Shown: piece after piece, positions 18,709-27,535 of the stretch
Layout: each line of letters starts with the position of its first letter
Position numbering within the stretch: position 1 is the stretch's first letter
From: Microbulbifer variabilis ATCC 700307
GTDB lineage: Bacteria > Pseudomonadota > Gammaproteobacteria > Pseudomonadales > Cellvibrionaceae
Reading direction: 5' to 3'
Assembly: GCF_000380565.1 (NCBI RefSeq)
Contig: NZ_AQYJ01000028.1
Span: 372,001-436,000, forward strand
Length of the DNA: 64,000 bases
Program-made: the position numbers and the translations under genes
Notes under the pieces: model-generated
Database searches by the model: none
What the model was told of the DNA's origin: nothing
What the model saw: only the letters and a program-made list of their open reading frames with translations

Positions 18709-20649
18709 ATGAAAAATAAGTACTACCTCCTTATTTGCCTTTTACTGAGTAGTATTCTCGGAGGTTGTGATGCTCGTTGGGATCAGGTTTTACGTGTCAA
18801 AAAGGTGCAGCCGATAGAAAAAATCGATCTCCAGGGCATTGGAGCTGAACAGATGTTACCCGTTCAGTTTCCGGGAAAGAGTGCACTATTAATTGCCAGT
18901 AAAAATAAAGGCGTCTTATTACTAGATAGCAATGGAGATCACCTGGTATCTGCTCCTGGCCGGGTAGAAACTTTGGCTATACAAAGTTTGTCACAAGGCA
19001 GCCTCCTTGTGGCAGCCTATGATGAGCTATCTGCAGAGGTGAAACTTTACAAGTTAAAGGGAGGGATCGATCGCAAACCAGTTTTGCAGTATCTTGGCGG
19101 CCGTGATGAAATTTCTCCGCAAAGCGCCCTGTGTTTTTATCAGAATAATGATCGTACTCATCTATTTACTATTGGAGATGATGGGTTAGGGCACGAATAC
19201 CTGGTAAGCCCTGGACCTTCTACTTGGGAGCTTGTAGAAATTCGCCCCCTGTATTTTGGTGAGCAGGTGAATGCATGTGCAGTCGCTCCCTTTAATGAGA
19301 AGCTGCTCTTCTCCCAGCCGCCAATCGGTATTATCAGTATGAATGCTGATGCTGAAAAGGATGAGGAAAGAAAATTACTCATGCAAGCAGATCAACTCGG
19401 GGAGGATTTTGGCGGCCTTTGGATTGATCACTCTGGCAATTATTTATGGTTAACAGCGGATGCTCGCCTGCAAGGCTATGAGTTAAAAAATTTACAAGAA
19501 GGGTCTGATCAGACTATCTATATTGATAGTAATTATTATCCAGCTTCTGTTGGCGTTATAGGCAAAAATATTGTGGTTTTGGATGAGGAAGTAGATTCCC
19601 TTCTGTACTTTGAGTATGAACCTCTCAATCCTCCTGAACATCCTGACCTGCAACTGGTGGATGAATTCATACCGCGTATTCCTGCCAGTGCCCAAACACA
19701 GCCGGTTTCTTCAGCTGGAGACGCTGCAGATGATCCAGCTATTTGGGTGAATCGGCTTCACCCTGAGCAAAGCTTAATTCTGGGCACTGATAAAAAATAT
19801 GGCTTAAATATCTATGGTTTATCCGGGCAACTGGTGCAGCAATTTGCCGTAGGGCGAGTGAATAATGTAGATATCAGCGAAATACAGCATCCTACTTATA
19901 GTGCAATTGCAGCAGCTTCCAACCGCTCCACGCCGGGTATTGACTTATTTGCCATAGAAAAATCAGGGAAAGTTGAATATCTGGGATTACAGAAACTGAA
20001 TATGAAGGACCCCTATGGCTTGTGCCTTTATTATATGGATAGCCGGCTTAGCGTCTGGGTATCTGATAAGGAGGGAGAGCTACATCAGCTGGATATTCAC
20101 TTGGGTCAAGATGCTAGAAATTGGCAACTTAAACACGTATCCCGTTTACCTGTCGAGGGTCAGGTAGAAGGGTGCGTTGTCGATGCCCAGAATGGCCAGC
20201 TTTTCTACGGTGAAGAAGACAGGGGAATATGGAAGCTGGATTTGCACAGATACAGTGCCGGGATGGGTAAGCCTAAACTTGTAGCGGAGGTTAATACTAA
20301 AAGTCTAGTGGCTGATGTAGAGGGGCTGGCCTTATATCTGCATGAAGATAGTGGATATCTGGTGGCATCTAGCCAGGGGAACAACAGCTATGCATTATTC
20401 AGTCGCTCTGGGACTGAGTTTATCGGTAATTTCCGTGTGGACATGAACAGGGAGTTAGGTATAGATGCCAGCTCAGAGACTGATGGCCTGGCCGTAACTG
20501 GTGCAAACCTTGGTACTGAATTCCCAATGGGGTTATTAGTGGTTCAGGATGGAAGAAACCGTATGCCAAGTGGTAGGCAAAACTTTAAGCTGGTTTCCTG
20601 GCAGAAAATTGAAAATATATTGAATCTATCTTCCGCTACAGCAAACTGA
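18709..20649 (+). CDS. Beta-propeller phytase (3-phytase family), lipoprotein, double-domain
   Basis: 646 residues, nearly twice the usual 350-380 of a single beta-propeller phytase. The N-terminus is a lipoprotein signal with the lipobox LGGC (ICLLLSSILGGC). The C-terminal half (about 330-640) carries the conserved motifs: DAADDPAIWVN, GTDKKYGLNIYGLSG, VNNVDI, GCVVDAQNGQLFYGEED, VEGLALYL and SETDGLAVT. These acidic loops bind calcium and phytate. The N-terminal half looks like a degenerate propeller, as in known dual-domain phytases. It releases phosphate from myo-inositol hexakisphosphate at the cell envelope. Downstream of the TonB receptor, so the two probably form one scavenging unit. 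Confidence 0.9.
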   Translation: MKNKYYLLICLLLSSILGGCDARWDQVLRVKKVQPIEKIDLQGIGAEQMLPVQFPGKSALLIASKNKGVLLLDSNGDHLVSAPGRVETLAIQSLSQGSLLVAAYDELSAEVKLYKLKGGIDRKPVLQYLGGRDEISPQSALCFYQNNDRTHLFTIGDDGLGHEYLVSPGPSTWELVEIRPLYFGEQVNACAVAPFNEKLLFSQPPIGIISMNADAEKDEERKLLMQADQLGEDFGGLWIDHSGNYLWLTADARLQGYELKNLQEGSDQTIYIDSNYYPASVGVIGKNIVVLDEEVDSLLYFEYEPLNPPEHPDLQLVDEFIPRIPASAQTQPVSSAGDAADDPAIWVNRLHPEQSLILGTDKKYGLNIYGLSGQLVQQFAVGRVNNVDISEIQHPTYSAIAAASNRSTPGIDLFAIEKSGKVEYLGLQKLNMKDPYGLCLYYMDSRLSVWVSDKEGELHQLDIHLGQDARNWQLKHVSRLPVEGQVEGCVVDAQNGQLFYGEEDRGIWKLDLHRYSAGMGKPKLVAEVNTKSLVADVEGLALYLHEDSGYLVASSQGNNSYALFSRSGTEFIGNFRVDMNRELGIDASSETDGLAVTGANLGTEFPMGLLVVQDGRNRMPSGRQNFKLVSWQKIENILNLSSATAN

Positions 20650-20682
20650 TAGTTTTATTGTTCTGCTTGCGCTTCTATTTCC

Positions 20683-20730
20683 AGCGGCCATCCGAAATTG
20701 TCAGATGGCTGCTCATCAATAAATTTTTTT
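20683..20730 (+). terminator. Likely terminator after the phytase gene
   Basis: AGCGGCCATC (20683-20692) pairs with GATGGCTGCT (20704-20713), ten pairs with one G-U, around an 11-base loop. A seven-T run begins about ten bases after the stem (20724-20730). It lies 34 bases after the phytase stop codon. Confidence 0.5.
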
Positions 20731-20765
20731 AAAAGGATGGTAAAAGTAAATTTTTCCATTCGTAT

Positions 20766-21182
20766 TCAAATGTACTTTTCTCTTCTTTGTAAGAGATTAA
20801 CCGTAATGTTCGCTATACCTATACCGATAAGATCAGCTGCTAAATCAATGAAGTCAAAGGTTCTGGAGGGGAGGAAGGCCTGTGTGACTTCTTCACTTAA
20901 AGCAAAAAGAAATACTGCTATCGCCCCATAGTAAATATGTATGGAGCCCAGACAGTAAAATTTTTTCCTTGAAGACAGCGTCAAGATTAATGTAAGTGTG
21001 CCAAATAATACTATGTGCCCGATTTTATCCCCGTAGGGGATAGCTCTCACCAGTTCAAAAAATATACTGCTGCTGCCTGTGTTAGCTAAGTAAATTACCC
21101 ACAAAATAAAGCCAAAAAACAATATGGTCGATAAAGCTAATATTTTTTGCATATGGATGTCACATAGGGGCTCGGTATCCAT
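20766..21182 (-). CDS. VanZ-like family membrane protein
   Basis: 138 residues from the ATG at 21182; an ATG at 21152 (MQKILALSTILFFG) is an equally possible start, as neither has a clear ribosome-binding site. It has about four hydrophobic segments. The motif YGDKIGHIVLFGTLTLIL followed by ALSEEVTQAFLPSRTFDFIDLAADLIG is the VanZ-like signature (DKxxH, then E..Q and R..D..D). VanZ confers low-level teicoplanin resistance in enterococci, but chromosomal relatives in proteobacteria have no established role. It is convergent with the phytase gene. Confidence 0.82.
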   Translation of the reverse strand: MDTEPLCDIHMQKILALSTILFFGFILWVIYLANTGSSSIFFELVRAIPYGDKIGHIVLFGTLTLILTLSSRKKFYCLGSIHIYYGAIAVFLFALSEEVTQAFLPSRTFDFIDLAADLIGIGIANITVNLLQRREKYI

Positions 21183-21562
21183 AAAAATAACATACAGAAA
21201 GTTAGGTGGCTATATGGTTAACTTGTCAAGGCTTTGCATGAAATTTCTTTCGTAAAGAAAGTAAAATTACTTCAGTGTCATTTTGCTGTATATAGATACA
21301 GTATTTGTCATTTGATTTTTGATTCAGTTTGTCGGTATGCCGTGGTGAATGCTTCTCCAAATCGATATTATGGGATGATGATTTTTAAGGTGAGATTTAA
21401 TAATTTATAAGTTGTATATGTTGGAAGGTGTTGGGGGCGAGCGTATTGAATTAGGGTGTGGCGTAACACATTTCCAGACTCTGGTTGCTTATTTTAGGAG
21501 TGCTTATTTAAGTAAGCACTCCCTAGGCTAGAACTATAGATATTCCGGTGCTTTGATCAAGG
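21183..21562. other. Intergenic stretch with a strong hairpin
   Basis: No gene seen. GGAGTGCTTA (21497-21506) and TAAGCACTCC (21513-21522) form a perfect ten-base-pair stem with a six-base loop, about 40 bases past the end of the carbonic anhydrase-like gene. The flanks lack a good T tract on either strand, so it may be a weak terminator or an RNA-stability element. Confidence 0.5.
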
Positions 21563-22432
21563 TTATGGATTAACCCCAGAAAGAAGGTCTGGATTTGTAA
21601 TAAGATTTCTTACGCCGTGGGCATGATCTTCATTGAATACATTTTCACGGCACCAATTGTCTACTGATTTAATATTGACCTTTGCAACACGAGGCCTGAC
21701 GCTCCAGGTTACTTGGAAAGGAGAACCTTGTTCATTATATCCAGGGCCAGTTGTTGAGCCTGGATATTGAATTGGCAGTCCGGTGTTAGCTGGAATATTT
21801 ACTGCTTGATGAAACCCTTTATGCTCTCCGAGCTTTGTCAGTTCTCTGAAATCAAGGGCATTGTGGTCATTCACCAGTACGTAAACCTGAGCTTCAACCC
21901 GTAACTGGGGGTTCCTGACTGAGTCATTCAGGCAGGCGCCCAGGGAGGGGCCAGGTATGGTTTTGGCAGATGAATGAACATAGTGAACTTCAATGGTATC
22001 ACCTGGGCGCAATCCGCCATGTTCACTGGGGCAAATATCTTGATTGATAGCTGCTAGCTCAGCCGCTGATAGGCTTCCGGAAAATTTAAAGCCAGTGTCG
22101 TATCCAAGGCCATTTCCATTCCCAGCAAAGATAGTAAATTCCCCTCCTTTATGTTCGGCATTTTTATGAAAGTGGATATTACAAAGATTCATGCTGGAGT
22201 AGGCAGGGGCCAAACTAAAAGAAATGGTATTCCTACCTTCAATGAGGTCAATATCGCGGGGAGATTGGGGTCCAAAACCTCTTCCTTGTGTGTTCTTTGC
22301 CAGGTTTGCACGTTGATGTGCAACATCTTCATCAGAAATACTGGTGAGGTTGTGAGAATGGTCCGTGACTGCAAAGGTTTGGAGTGGCAGGAAAGATGAG
22401 ATAAGGATGGGTAGTAAGGTTTTTAGTTTCAT
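21563..22432 (-). CDS. Delta-class carbonic anhydrase-like secreted protein
   Basis: 289 residues with an export signal (LLPILISSFLPLQTFA). The core NLCNIHFHKNAEHKGGEF (residues about 80-97) and later EVHYVHSSAK give His clusters like those of the CA_like/delta-class carbonic anhydrases. I base the assignment on recollection of that family (HxH plus a downstream H as zinc ligands). If right, it hydrates CO2 in the periplasm. Six Cys outside the signal peptide may form disulfides. AAGGA lies upstream of the ATG at 22432. Stand-alone gene; alternatives include an unrelated zinc-binding secreted protein. Confidence 0.62.
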   Translation of the reverse strand: MKLKTLLPILISSFLPLQTFAVTDHSHNLTSISDEDVAHQRANLAKNTQGRGFGPQSPRDIDLIEGRNTISFSLAPAYSSMNLCNIHFHKNAEHKGGEFTIFAGNGNGLGYDTGFKFSGSLSAAELAAINQDICPSEHGGLRPGDTIEVHYVHSSAKTIPGPSLGACLNDSVRNPQLRVEAQVYVLVNDHNALDFRELTKLGEHKGFHQAVNIPANTGLPIQYPGSTTGPGYNEQGSPFQVTWSVRPRVAKVNIKSVDNWCRENVFNEDHAHGVRNLITNPDLLSGVNP

Positions 22433-22621
22433 TAATGGGTCCTTTTTAATGATCCTTAAGTATCTTAGGAATACTTTCCTCTAATTATTATTGAGGGATT
22501 TTGGTGTATCTAAATGTTAAATTCTAAACAATTTCTTCTGTTATCTTTTTAGGAGAATGTGGAGCCAGAAGTTGCCGCCGACATGGATTTGCCGGCTTAC
22601 TAAAAATATCCTGGTCTTAGG

Positions 22622-23287
22622 TCAGATTCCCAGTTCCGCGCGTAGCTCCGCCATTTTTTGTGCATTTTCTTCCTTGGAGAGTGGGGTGCCGGGCTTTTCC
22701 TCCAGCTTCAACTGCTCCGGGGCCGGAAGCTTTTCTCCCTCTAACACTCGAGCACAAAACTTGCGATAGTGCTCTGCAAATACGGAGTAGGCTACGGATT
22801 CGGGATTATTGGCGAGGAAGAACCAATTAGACTCGCGTCCGGCATGATAAACTGCAGGGTGGCTCCACCTGTGATTGGTTTTTGGACTGGGAGCATTGCA
22901 GGCTTCACGGTAAGCCGCGCGGGATTCCGGTAGGCCATTTTCGCCGGCGGCACAGAGCTGCAGCATTTTGTGCACTGTGGGCAAGTATTCGCTCTGGAGG
23001 ATCGCACGCTTTGCGCCTTGCATAATGTCTTCGGGGGCAAATGAGAGTAAAGCTTCCAGCCATAGGCGCTTGGCATGGTGTAGAGTTTCTGTGTCCGGGA
23101 AGGCAGCACTGAACTGGTTATGATAGTTTAACTTAAACAGTGCGAATACTTCGTTGATTGCACGCTTCTTTTCGTTGACTTGTTCCTGGCTCTGTCCACT
23201 ACCAGTTTGTGTCTGTGAGTATGTCGCCGATTGATCGGTCGCGGGTGCGCTGGTTTGCGCTGCTATTGGAGTCTTGTGGGTTGCCAT
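22622..23287 (-). CDS. Lambda P-like replicative helicase loader
   Basis: 221 residues. After a low-complexity Gln/Ser/Thr-rich N-terminus (about 40 residues) the protein follows the phage lambda replication protein P pattern. It has INEVFALFKLNYHNQFSAAF, then AKRLWLEALLSF..EDIMQGAKRA, LPTVHKMLQLC, and a C-terminus with LSKEENAQKMAELRAELGI that matches the lambda P ending (NRAQALAKIAEIKAKFG). Lambda P carries DnaB helicase to the origin. The start overlaps the end of the upstream DnaT-domain gene by 89 bases, so translation is probably coupled. No other phage genes are near, which argues for a host primosome component. Confidence 0.72.
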   Translation of the reverse strand: MATHKTPIAAQTSAPATDQSATYSQTQTGSGQSQEQVNEKKRAINEVFALFKLNYHNQFSAAFPDTETLHHAKRLWLEALLSFAPEDIMQGAKRAILQSEYLPTVHKMLQLCAAGENGLPESRAAYREACNAPSPKTNHRWSHPAVYHAGRESNWFFLANNPESVAYSVFAEHYRKFCARVLEGEKLPAPEQLKLEEKPGTPLSKEENAQKMAELRAELGI

Positions 23288-24521
23288 AAGAGTTTCCTAT
23301 TGCCAATTTGTTGCGCTCCGCCCACTGGTGGCGTGCGTGACGCACAAAAACGGCGTCCCAGCTTTTGCGTGCGGCGTTTTGGCCGCGCCAGTAAATAATA
23401 AATTCCGCTACTAGCGACAGGGCAAAATCTCGGTCGATCTCGCATTGATTCACCAGGTGACTCAGACAGTCGCCCCCAGGTTGCCAGTTGCGTGGAATAG
23501 GTTTGGCCACAGGGTTTTTCTCAATACCCTGGCAGTAGTAGGCCCACTCCTCTCGAGCGTATTCAATAAACAGCTCCCCCCAGCGTGCGCTGTGGCCACC
23601 TCGCTCAGTCCATTTATAGATAAATTCTGGCAGTAGCTCTGCGGCAAAGCGCGGATTAATGGCCAGGCGTTGTAACTGCTCCCAGGTATGTTCACTGGGT
23701 TGCCAGTCACGGGTCATCGCGGTGGGTTTACGCTTTTCAATAAATGGGGTTTCCTGCTTTTCCCAGTCTTCCATGATCCAGTCATTGAATTCCAGATCCC
23801 AGGATATGGATTGTTTGCCACTGGAGCGGTGGTAATCGAGGAAACGCTGCAGGCCGCGGCTGACAAATGTACTGGGCACACCCTCGTCGGCCAGTTTTCG
23901 CAAGGTGTCGTTGCTCGGTTGCCAGTTATCCGGCAGGGCTTGCTTGCGTTGAGCGGTGGCGCGAAAAGCCTCCCACTTGCCTTTAACCTGGCGTAGGAAT
24001 AGTGAACCAAAGGAGTGTCGCGGCTCGGCGCGTTCACGCCAGTAGGTTACAAATTCCGGTAACTGCTCGCGCACAAAGTGTTCGGGGATGCCCAGCTGGC
24101 TGATACGCGCCATGGTCTCTGCATCGGGCTGCCAGCCTGGTGCAATAGTATTGGCACTGCGGCTCGGTGGGATTTGGACCTGGGGAGTTGGCGGTGTCGC
24201 TATAGGGTGTTTGTATTCTCCCGGCAGGGCAAATTTCAGGATTTCGCTACTGCCAAAAGGGGCAGCACCGAGTAACAGTGCACCCTGGTTACGCAGGCTG
24301 GTAGCCACACGCTGGATATCCGCTGCTTGCCAAAAGGGTAGTAGCAGGTATAGCTGTTCTCCCTGTGCTGTGTACCAATCCCGCCCCCCATAAGGCTCCA
24401 AGGGTAGGAAAGGCGTCAAGTCGCCGAGCGCTGTGAGCAATACAGCCTCCTCCAGGCCAACGGTTGCAGCCAGAGTCGGTGAGATACTCAGGGGTCTTTC
24501 AGGGAGCAGGGGGTGTTTCAT
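23199..24521 (-). CDS. Replication/primosome protein with four DnaT-type DNA-binding domains
   Basis: 440 residues from the ATG at 24521. An upstream frame extension to 24605 is rejected because MKHPLLPERPLSISPTLAA looks like the true N-terminus. A winged-helix-like N-terminal part (1-100) precedes four repeats of the DnaT single-strand DNA-binding domain at about 129-186, 199-255, 272-329 and 345-402. Each repeat opens with W-Q-P (GWQPDAET, NWQPSNDT, DWQPSEHT, NWQPGGDC) and ends near a Trp. DnaT in E. coli has one such domain and helps reload DnaB at stalled forks. It is overlapped by the lambda P-like loader gene, so together they probably form a helicase-loading unit. Confidence 0.85.
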   Translation of the reverse strand: MKHPLLPERPLSISPTLAATVGLEEAVLLTALGDLTPFLPLEPYGGRDWYTAQGEQLYLLLPFWQAADIQRVATSLRNQGALLLGAAPFGSSEILKFALPGEYKHPIATPPTPQVQIPPSRSANTIAPGWQPDAETMARISQLGIPEHFVREQLPEFVTYWRERAEPRHSFGSLFLRQVKGKWEAFRATAQRKQALPDNWQPSNDTLRKLADEGVPSTFVSRGLQRFLDYHRSSGKQSISWDLEFNDWIMEDWEKQETPFIEKRKPTAMTRDWQPSEHTWEQLQRLAINPRFAAELLPEFIYKWTERGGHSARWGELFIEYAREEWAYYCQGIEKNPVAKPIPRNWQPGGDCLSHLVNQCEIDRDFALSLVAEFIIYWRGQNAARKSWDAVFVRHARHQWAERNKLAIGNSYGNPQDSNSSANQRTRDRSIGDILTDTNW

Positions 24522-24664
24522 GGCGCGATAATAACACCCCGGAGAAGGGCTTGCGCGGCCTTTGCACTCGCCTTGTGCGTAGCTCCAAGTCTTTGAGCAA
24601 AACACTAAGCTGAAGATTGGCGGCCGAACCCTATAAAAGAAGGGATTGCTGGCGCAAACTGTTG

Positions 24665-24683
24665 CCTTACCCTAGCGGGAAGG
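24665..24683 (+). promoter_or_regulatory. CueR-type operator in the copA promoter
   Basis: CCTTACCCTAGCGGGAAGG, a near-dyad closely resembling the E. coli copA CueR site (CCTT.CCC....GGAAGG). TTGCCT (24662-24667) and TAACTT (24687-24692) give -35 and -10 elements with the 19-base spacer typical of MerR-family activated promoters. The copA start is 33 bases after the -10. No cueR gene is in the window. Confidence 0.82.
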
Positions 24684-24724
24684 TTGTAACTTTGTCGCCA
24701 GAAACGGTTTTGAGGGAGAGCAAT

Positions 24725-26968
24725 ATGGCCAAGAAGCAGCATTCAGCACAAATGGTGTTCCGCCTCAGCGGCGTGAGTTGCGCCGGCTGTGTAAACAAGA
24801 TCGAAGGTGCGGTACGGCAAGCTGGTGGTGTAGAGGATGCCAGGGTAAATCTTGCTGACAAAACCCTTATAGTTCACGGCAAAGCAGAACCTCAGACTTG
24901 TATTGAGGCGGTGCGTTCCGCGGGCTATGACGCCGAGATAGCAAAGAGCAGTGAGCGTGATCAGCGCGCCGAGCAAAGAGCCCACGAACAGCAACATTAT
25001 CGCCAGCTGTTGTGGCGCTCAGCCTTCGCCTTGGGGGTGGGCGTACCGCTGATGGCCTGGGGTCTGATTACCGATAAAGTATCTGTGAACACCCTCAATG
25101 AGCAGCTCGCTTGGGGTGCAACAGGACTGATTACTCTGGCAGTGCTGGTTTTCTGCGGCGGTCATTTCTTTAGTGGGGCCTGGAAGGCGCTGCGCCACCA
25201 CGGTGCCACTATGGATACCTTGGTTGCATTGGGTACTGGTACAGCCTGGCTTTTCTCGATGATGGTGGTGCTGGTTCCCCATCTGTTGCCAGAATCTGCT
25301 CGCCATGTGTACTTTGAGGCCAGTGCCATGATTATTGGCCTGATCAGCCTGGGACAGGCCCTGGAAGTGCGGGCCCGTGGGCGCACCAGTGCCGCGGTGG
25401 AAAAGTTGCTGGAACTACAAGATGTATCGGCTCGTGTGTTGCGAGATGGTAAAGAGGTAGATCTCCCGATAGAGCAGGTACAGGAAGGTGACCAGCTGCG
25501 TGTGCGTCCGGGGGAGAAAATTCCTGTGGATGGCCGGGTTCTCGAGGGCAAAAGCTTGGTGGATGAGTCTATGCTCACCGGTGAGCCGGTCCCGGTAAAA
25601 AAAGACGAAGGGGATAGCCTGACAGCAGGTACTCTCAATAAAAACGGTAGCCTGCTGTTTCTTGCGGAAAAAGTCGGAGCCGATACACGCCTTGCGCAGA
25701 TTATTGAAATGGTGAAAAACGCCCAGGGGTCGCGGGTACCCATCGCACGCCTGGCCGATAGAATTTCTGCGATTTTTGTACCGGTGGTTATGATTATTGC
25801 TGTTGTTGCGGCTCTCATCTGGTTTAACTTCGGCCCAGAGCCCCAAGCTGCCCATATGCTGGTGGTGCTTACTTCGGTATTGATCATAGCCTGCCCCTGT
25901 GCCTTGGGGCTCGCTACTCCGCTATCCGTAATGGTGGGAGTGGGGAAGGGCGCTGAAAATGGAGTGCTGGTACGCAATGGTAAAGCTTTGCAACAGTCCT
26001 GTAATCTGGACGTCCTGGTTGTTGATAAAACAGGTACCCTTACGGAAGGCTCACCACGCCTTACCGATATCGAATGCAATGGTGACAGTGATGAATTACT
26101 GCAACTGCTCGCGAGTCTGGAGCAGGGCTCTGAGCACCCTCTGGCTGAAGCTATAGTCAGCGCGGCCCAAGAAAAAGAACTGCAGCTGCAGTCTCCCAGT
26201 GACTTCCACGCAATAACTGCCCACGGTGTGACAGGGATTATTTCTGGCAAGAAGGTGCTGCTCGGTAACAGCAAACTAATGCACAAAGAAAATATACCCC
26301 TGGCTTCCTGGCGGAGCCGAGCTGATACCTTGGCTGAGGCCGGGCGTACAGTAATGTACGCCGCAGTGGACGGAGAGCTGCAAGGCATAATTGCTGTAGC
26401 TGACCCTATTCGTGATGATGCTCAAGCAGCCATAGAGCGCCTGAGCAAGCTGGGACTAAGAATCGAGATGCTGACTGGTGATAACAAAGGGAGTGCAGAG
26501 GCAGTCGCCAAAAAGCTGCAGATCGATAGAGTTCATGCAGATCTTTTACCGGAGGATAAAGAGCGCATTGTCGCCGAGCTACAAGAAGGTGGTGAACGTG
26601 TGGGCATGGTAGGTGATGGAATCAATGATGCGCCGGCGCTGGCTCGTGCAGATGTGGGTTTTGCTATTGGAGCAGGTACCGATGTTGCAATTGAGAGTGC
26701 AGATGTCACTCTGATGCGCTCATCGTTACACGGCGTTGCCAACGCTGTAGAGCTATCCCGTGCGACCCTCCGCAATATCAAGCAGAACCTGTTTGGTGCC
26801 TTTATCTATAACACACTGGGCATTCCTATCGCCGCGGGGGTTTTATACCCAATAACTGGAATGCTACTAAGCCCGATTGTGGCGGGAGCTGCAATGGCAT
26901 TTTCCTCGCTAACTGTTGTTAGTAATGCAAATCGCCTGCGCTTTTTCAAACCTTCGGAGGTGCGCTAA
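24725..26968 (+). CDS. copA: Copper-exporting P1B-type ATPase
   Basis: 747 residues from the ATG at 24725, which follows the CueR-type promoter; an upstream in-frame extension would run through that promoter. A single N-terminal heavy-metal domain carries GVSCAGC. Then come membrane helices, the actuator motif MLTGEPVPV, the ion-binding CPC ([13 protein letters not shown]), the phosphorylated Asp in DKTGTLTEG, the HP motif (SEHPLAEA) and the hinge [11 protein letters not shown]. It pumps Cu(I) out of the cytoplasm. The TAA overlaps the ATG of the cupredoxin gene (TAATG), indicating a translationally coupled operon. Confidence 0.97.
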   Translation: MAKKQHSAQMVFRLSGVSCAGCVNKIEGAVRQAGGVEDARVNLADKTLIVHGKAEPQTCIEAVRSAGYDAEIAKSSERDQRAEQRAHEQQHYRQLLWRSAFALGVGVPLMAWGLITDKVSVNTLNEQLAWGATGLITLAVLVFCGGHFFSGAWKALRHHGATMDTLVALGTGTAWLFSMMVVLVPHLLPESARHVYFEASAMIIGLISLGQALEVRARGRTSAAVEKLLELQDVSARVLRDGKEVDLPIEQVQEGDQLRVRPGEKIPVDGRVLEGKSLVDESMLTGEPVPVKKDEGDSLTAGTLNKNGSLLFLAEKVGADTRLAQIIEMVKNAQGSRVPIARLADRISAIFVPVVMIIAVVAALIWFNFGPEPQAAHMLVVLTSVLIIACPCALGLATPLSVMVGVGKGAENGVLVRNGKALQQSCNLDVLVVDKTGTLTEGSPRLTDIECNGDSDELLQLLASLEQGSEHPLAEAIVSAAQEKELQLQSPSDFHAITAHGVTGIISGKKVLLGNSKLMHKENIPLASWRSRADTLAEAGRTVMYAAVDGELQGIIAVADPIRDDAQAAIERLSKLGLRIEMLTGDNKGSAEAVAKKLQIDRVHADLLPEDKERIVAELQEGGERVGMVGDGINDAPALARADVGFAIGAGTDVAIESADVTLMRSSLHGVANAVELSRATLRNIKQNLFGAFIYNTLGIPIAAGVLYPITGMLLSPIVAGAAMAFSSLTVVSNANRLRFFKPSEVR

Positions 26969-27336
26969 TGGGAGCGATACTCGTTAATCTGGTGGGATTG
27001 CTGCTCATTGTTGGCATTGTCTGGTGGTTTTGGCTAGGACCAAAGCGCAAAGCCAACAAAGCCATGCCCACCGCAGATAAGTTGCAAATACTGGTCAAAG
27101 ATGGGGTATATGAGCCAGATCATATTCGCCTTCCGGCGGGCCGAGCTGCAACCTTGCACTTTCTTCGCGAAGATCCGAGTCCCTGCTCGGAGTGGGTGTT
27201 ATTTCCAGACTTGGAAGTCAGCGCTGAGCTTACTCTGCACAGGGATACTCCGGTTATATTGCCGGCAGCAAACCCTGGGGAATATCCATTTACCTGTCAG
27301 ATGCAGATGTACCGAGGCACCCTGATTCTGGAGTAG
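26968..27336 (+). CDS. Membrane-anchored cupredoxin-like protein
   Basis: 122 residues. One N-terminal membrane segment (ILVNLVGLLLIVGIVWWFWL) is followed by a cupredoxin-type beta domain (LQILVKDGVYEPDHIRLPAG, EDPSPCSEWVLFPDLEVS, GEYPFTCQMQMYRGTLIL). In place of the usual His ligands there are a Cys (PCSEW), a second Cys and two Met (TCQMQM), so it may hold Cu(I) thioether/thiolate-style. Coupled to copA by start/stop overlap, so it probably accepts or hands over copper at the outer face of the inner membrane. Confidence 0.8.
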   Translation: MGAILVNLVGLLLIVGIVWWFWLGPKRKANKAMPTADKLQILVKDGVYEPDHIRLPAGRAATLHFLREDPSPCSEWVLFPDLEVSAELTLHRDTPVILPAANPGEYPFTCQMQMYRGTLILE

Positions 27337-27535
27337 GCTCAGTTGTGACTAAGCCTGGCTGCTAAGTCAAAGTGAAAGACGTTGGAGTTGTAATAATTCC
27401 CGAAGTCGTGACGACAACTGTAAGTAAGTTCCTTCAAAGCATCTGCCATCAGGCTGCTCCTGCTGGCAAGGCATAAGGAATGGGAGATTGCCGTAAGGCG
27501 GCTCCTTGAAAGTTTAATTACTTCCAGGTCATTGA

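Noticed and set aside
22622..24521. Prophage remnant interpretation of the lambda P-like/DnaT-domain pair
   Set aside because: No integrase, repressor, structural genes or attachment-site repeats are visible in the surrounding sequence.
25162..26388. Long 408-codon frame on the minus strand
   Set aside because: It lies entirely antisense to copA, has Ser/Arg-rich shadow composition and no recognisable domain.
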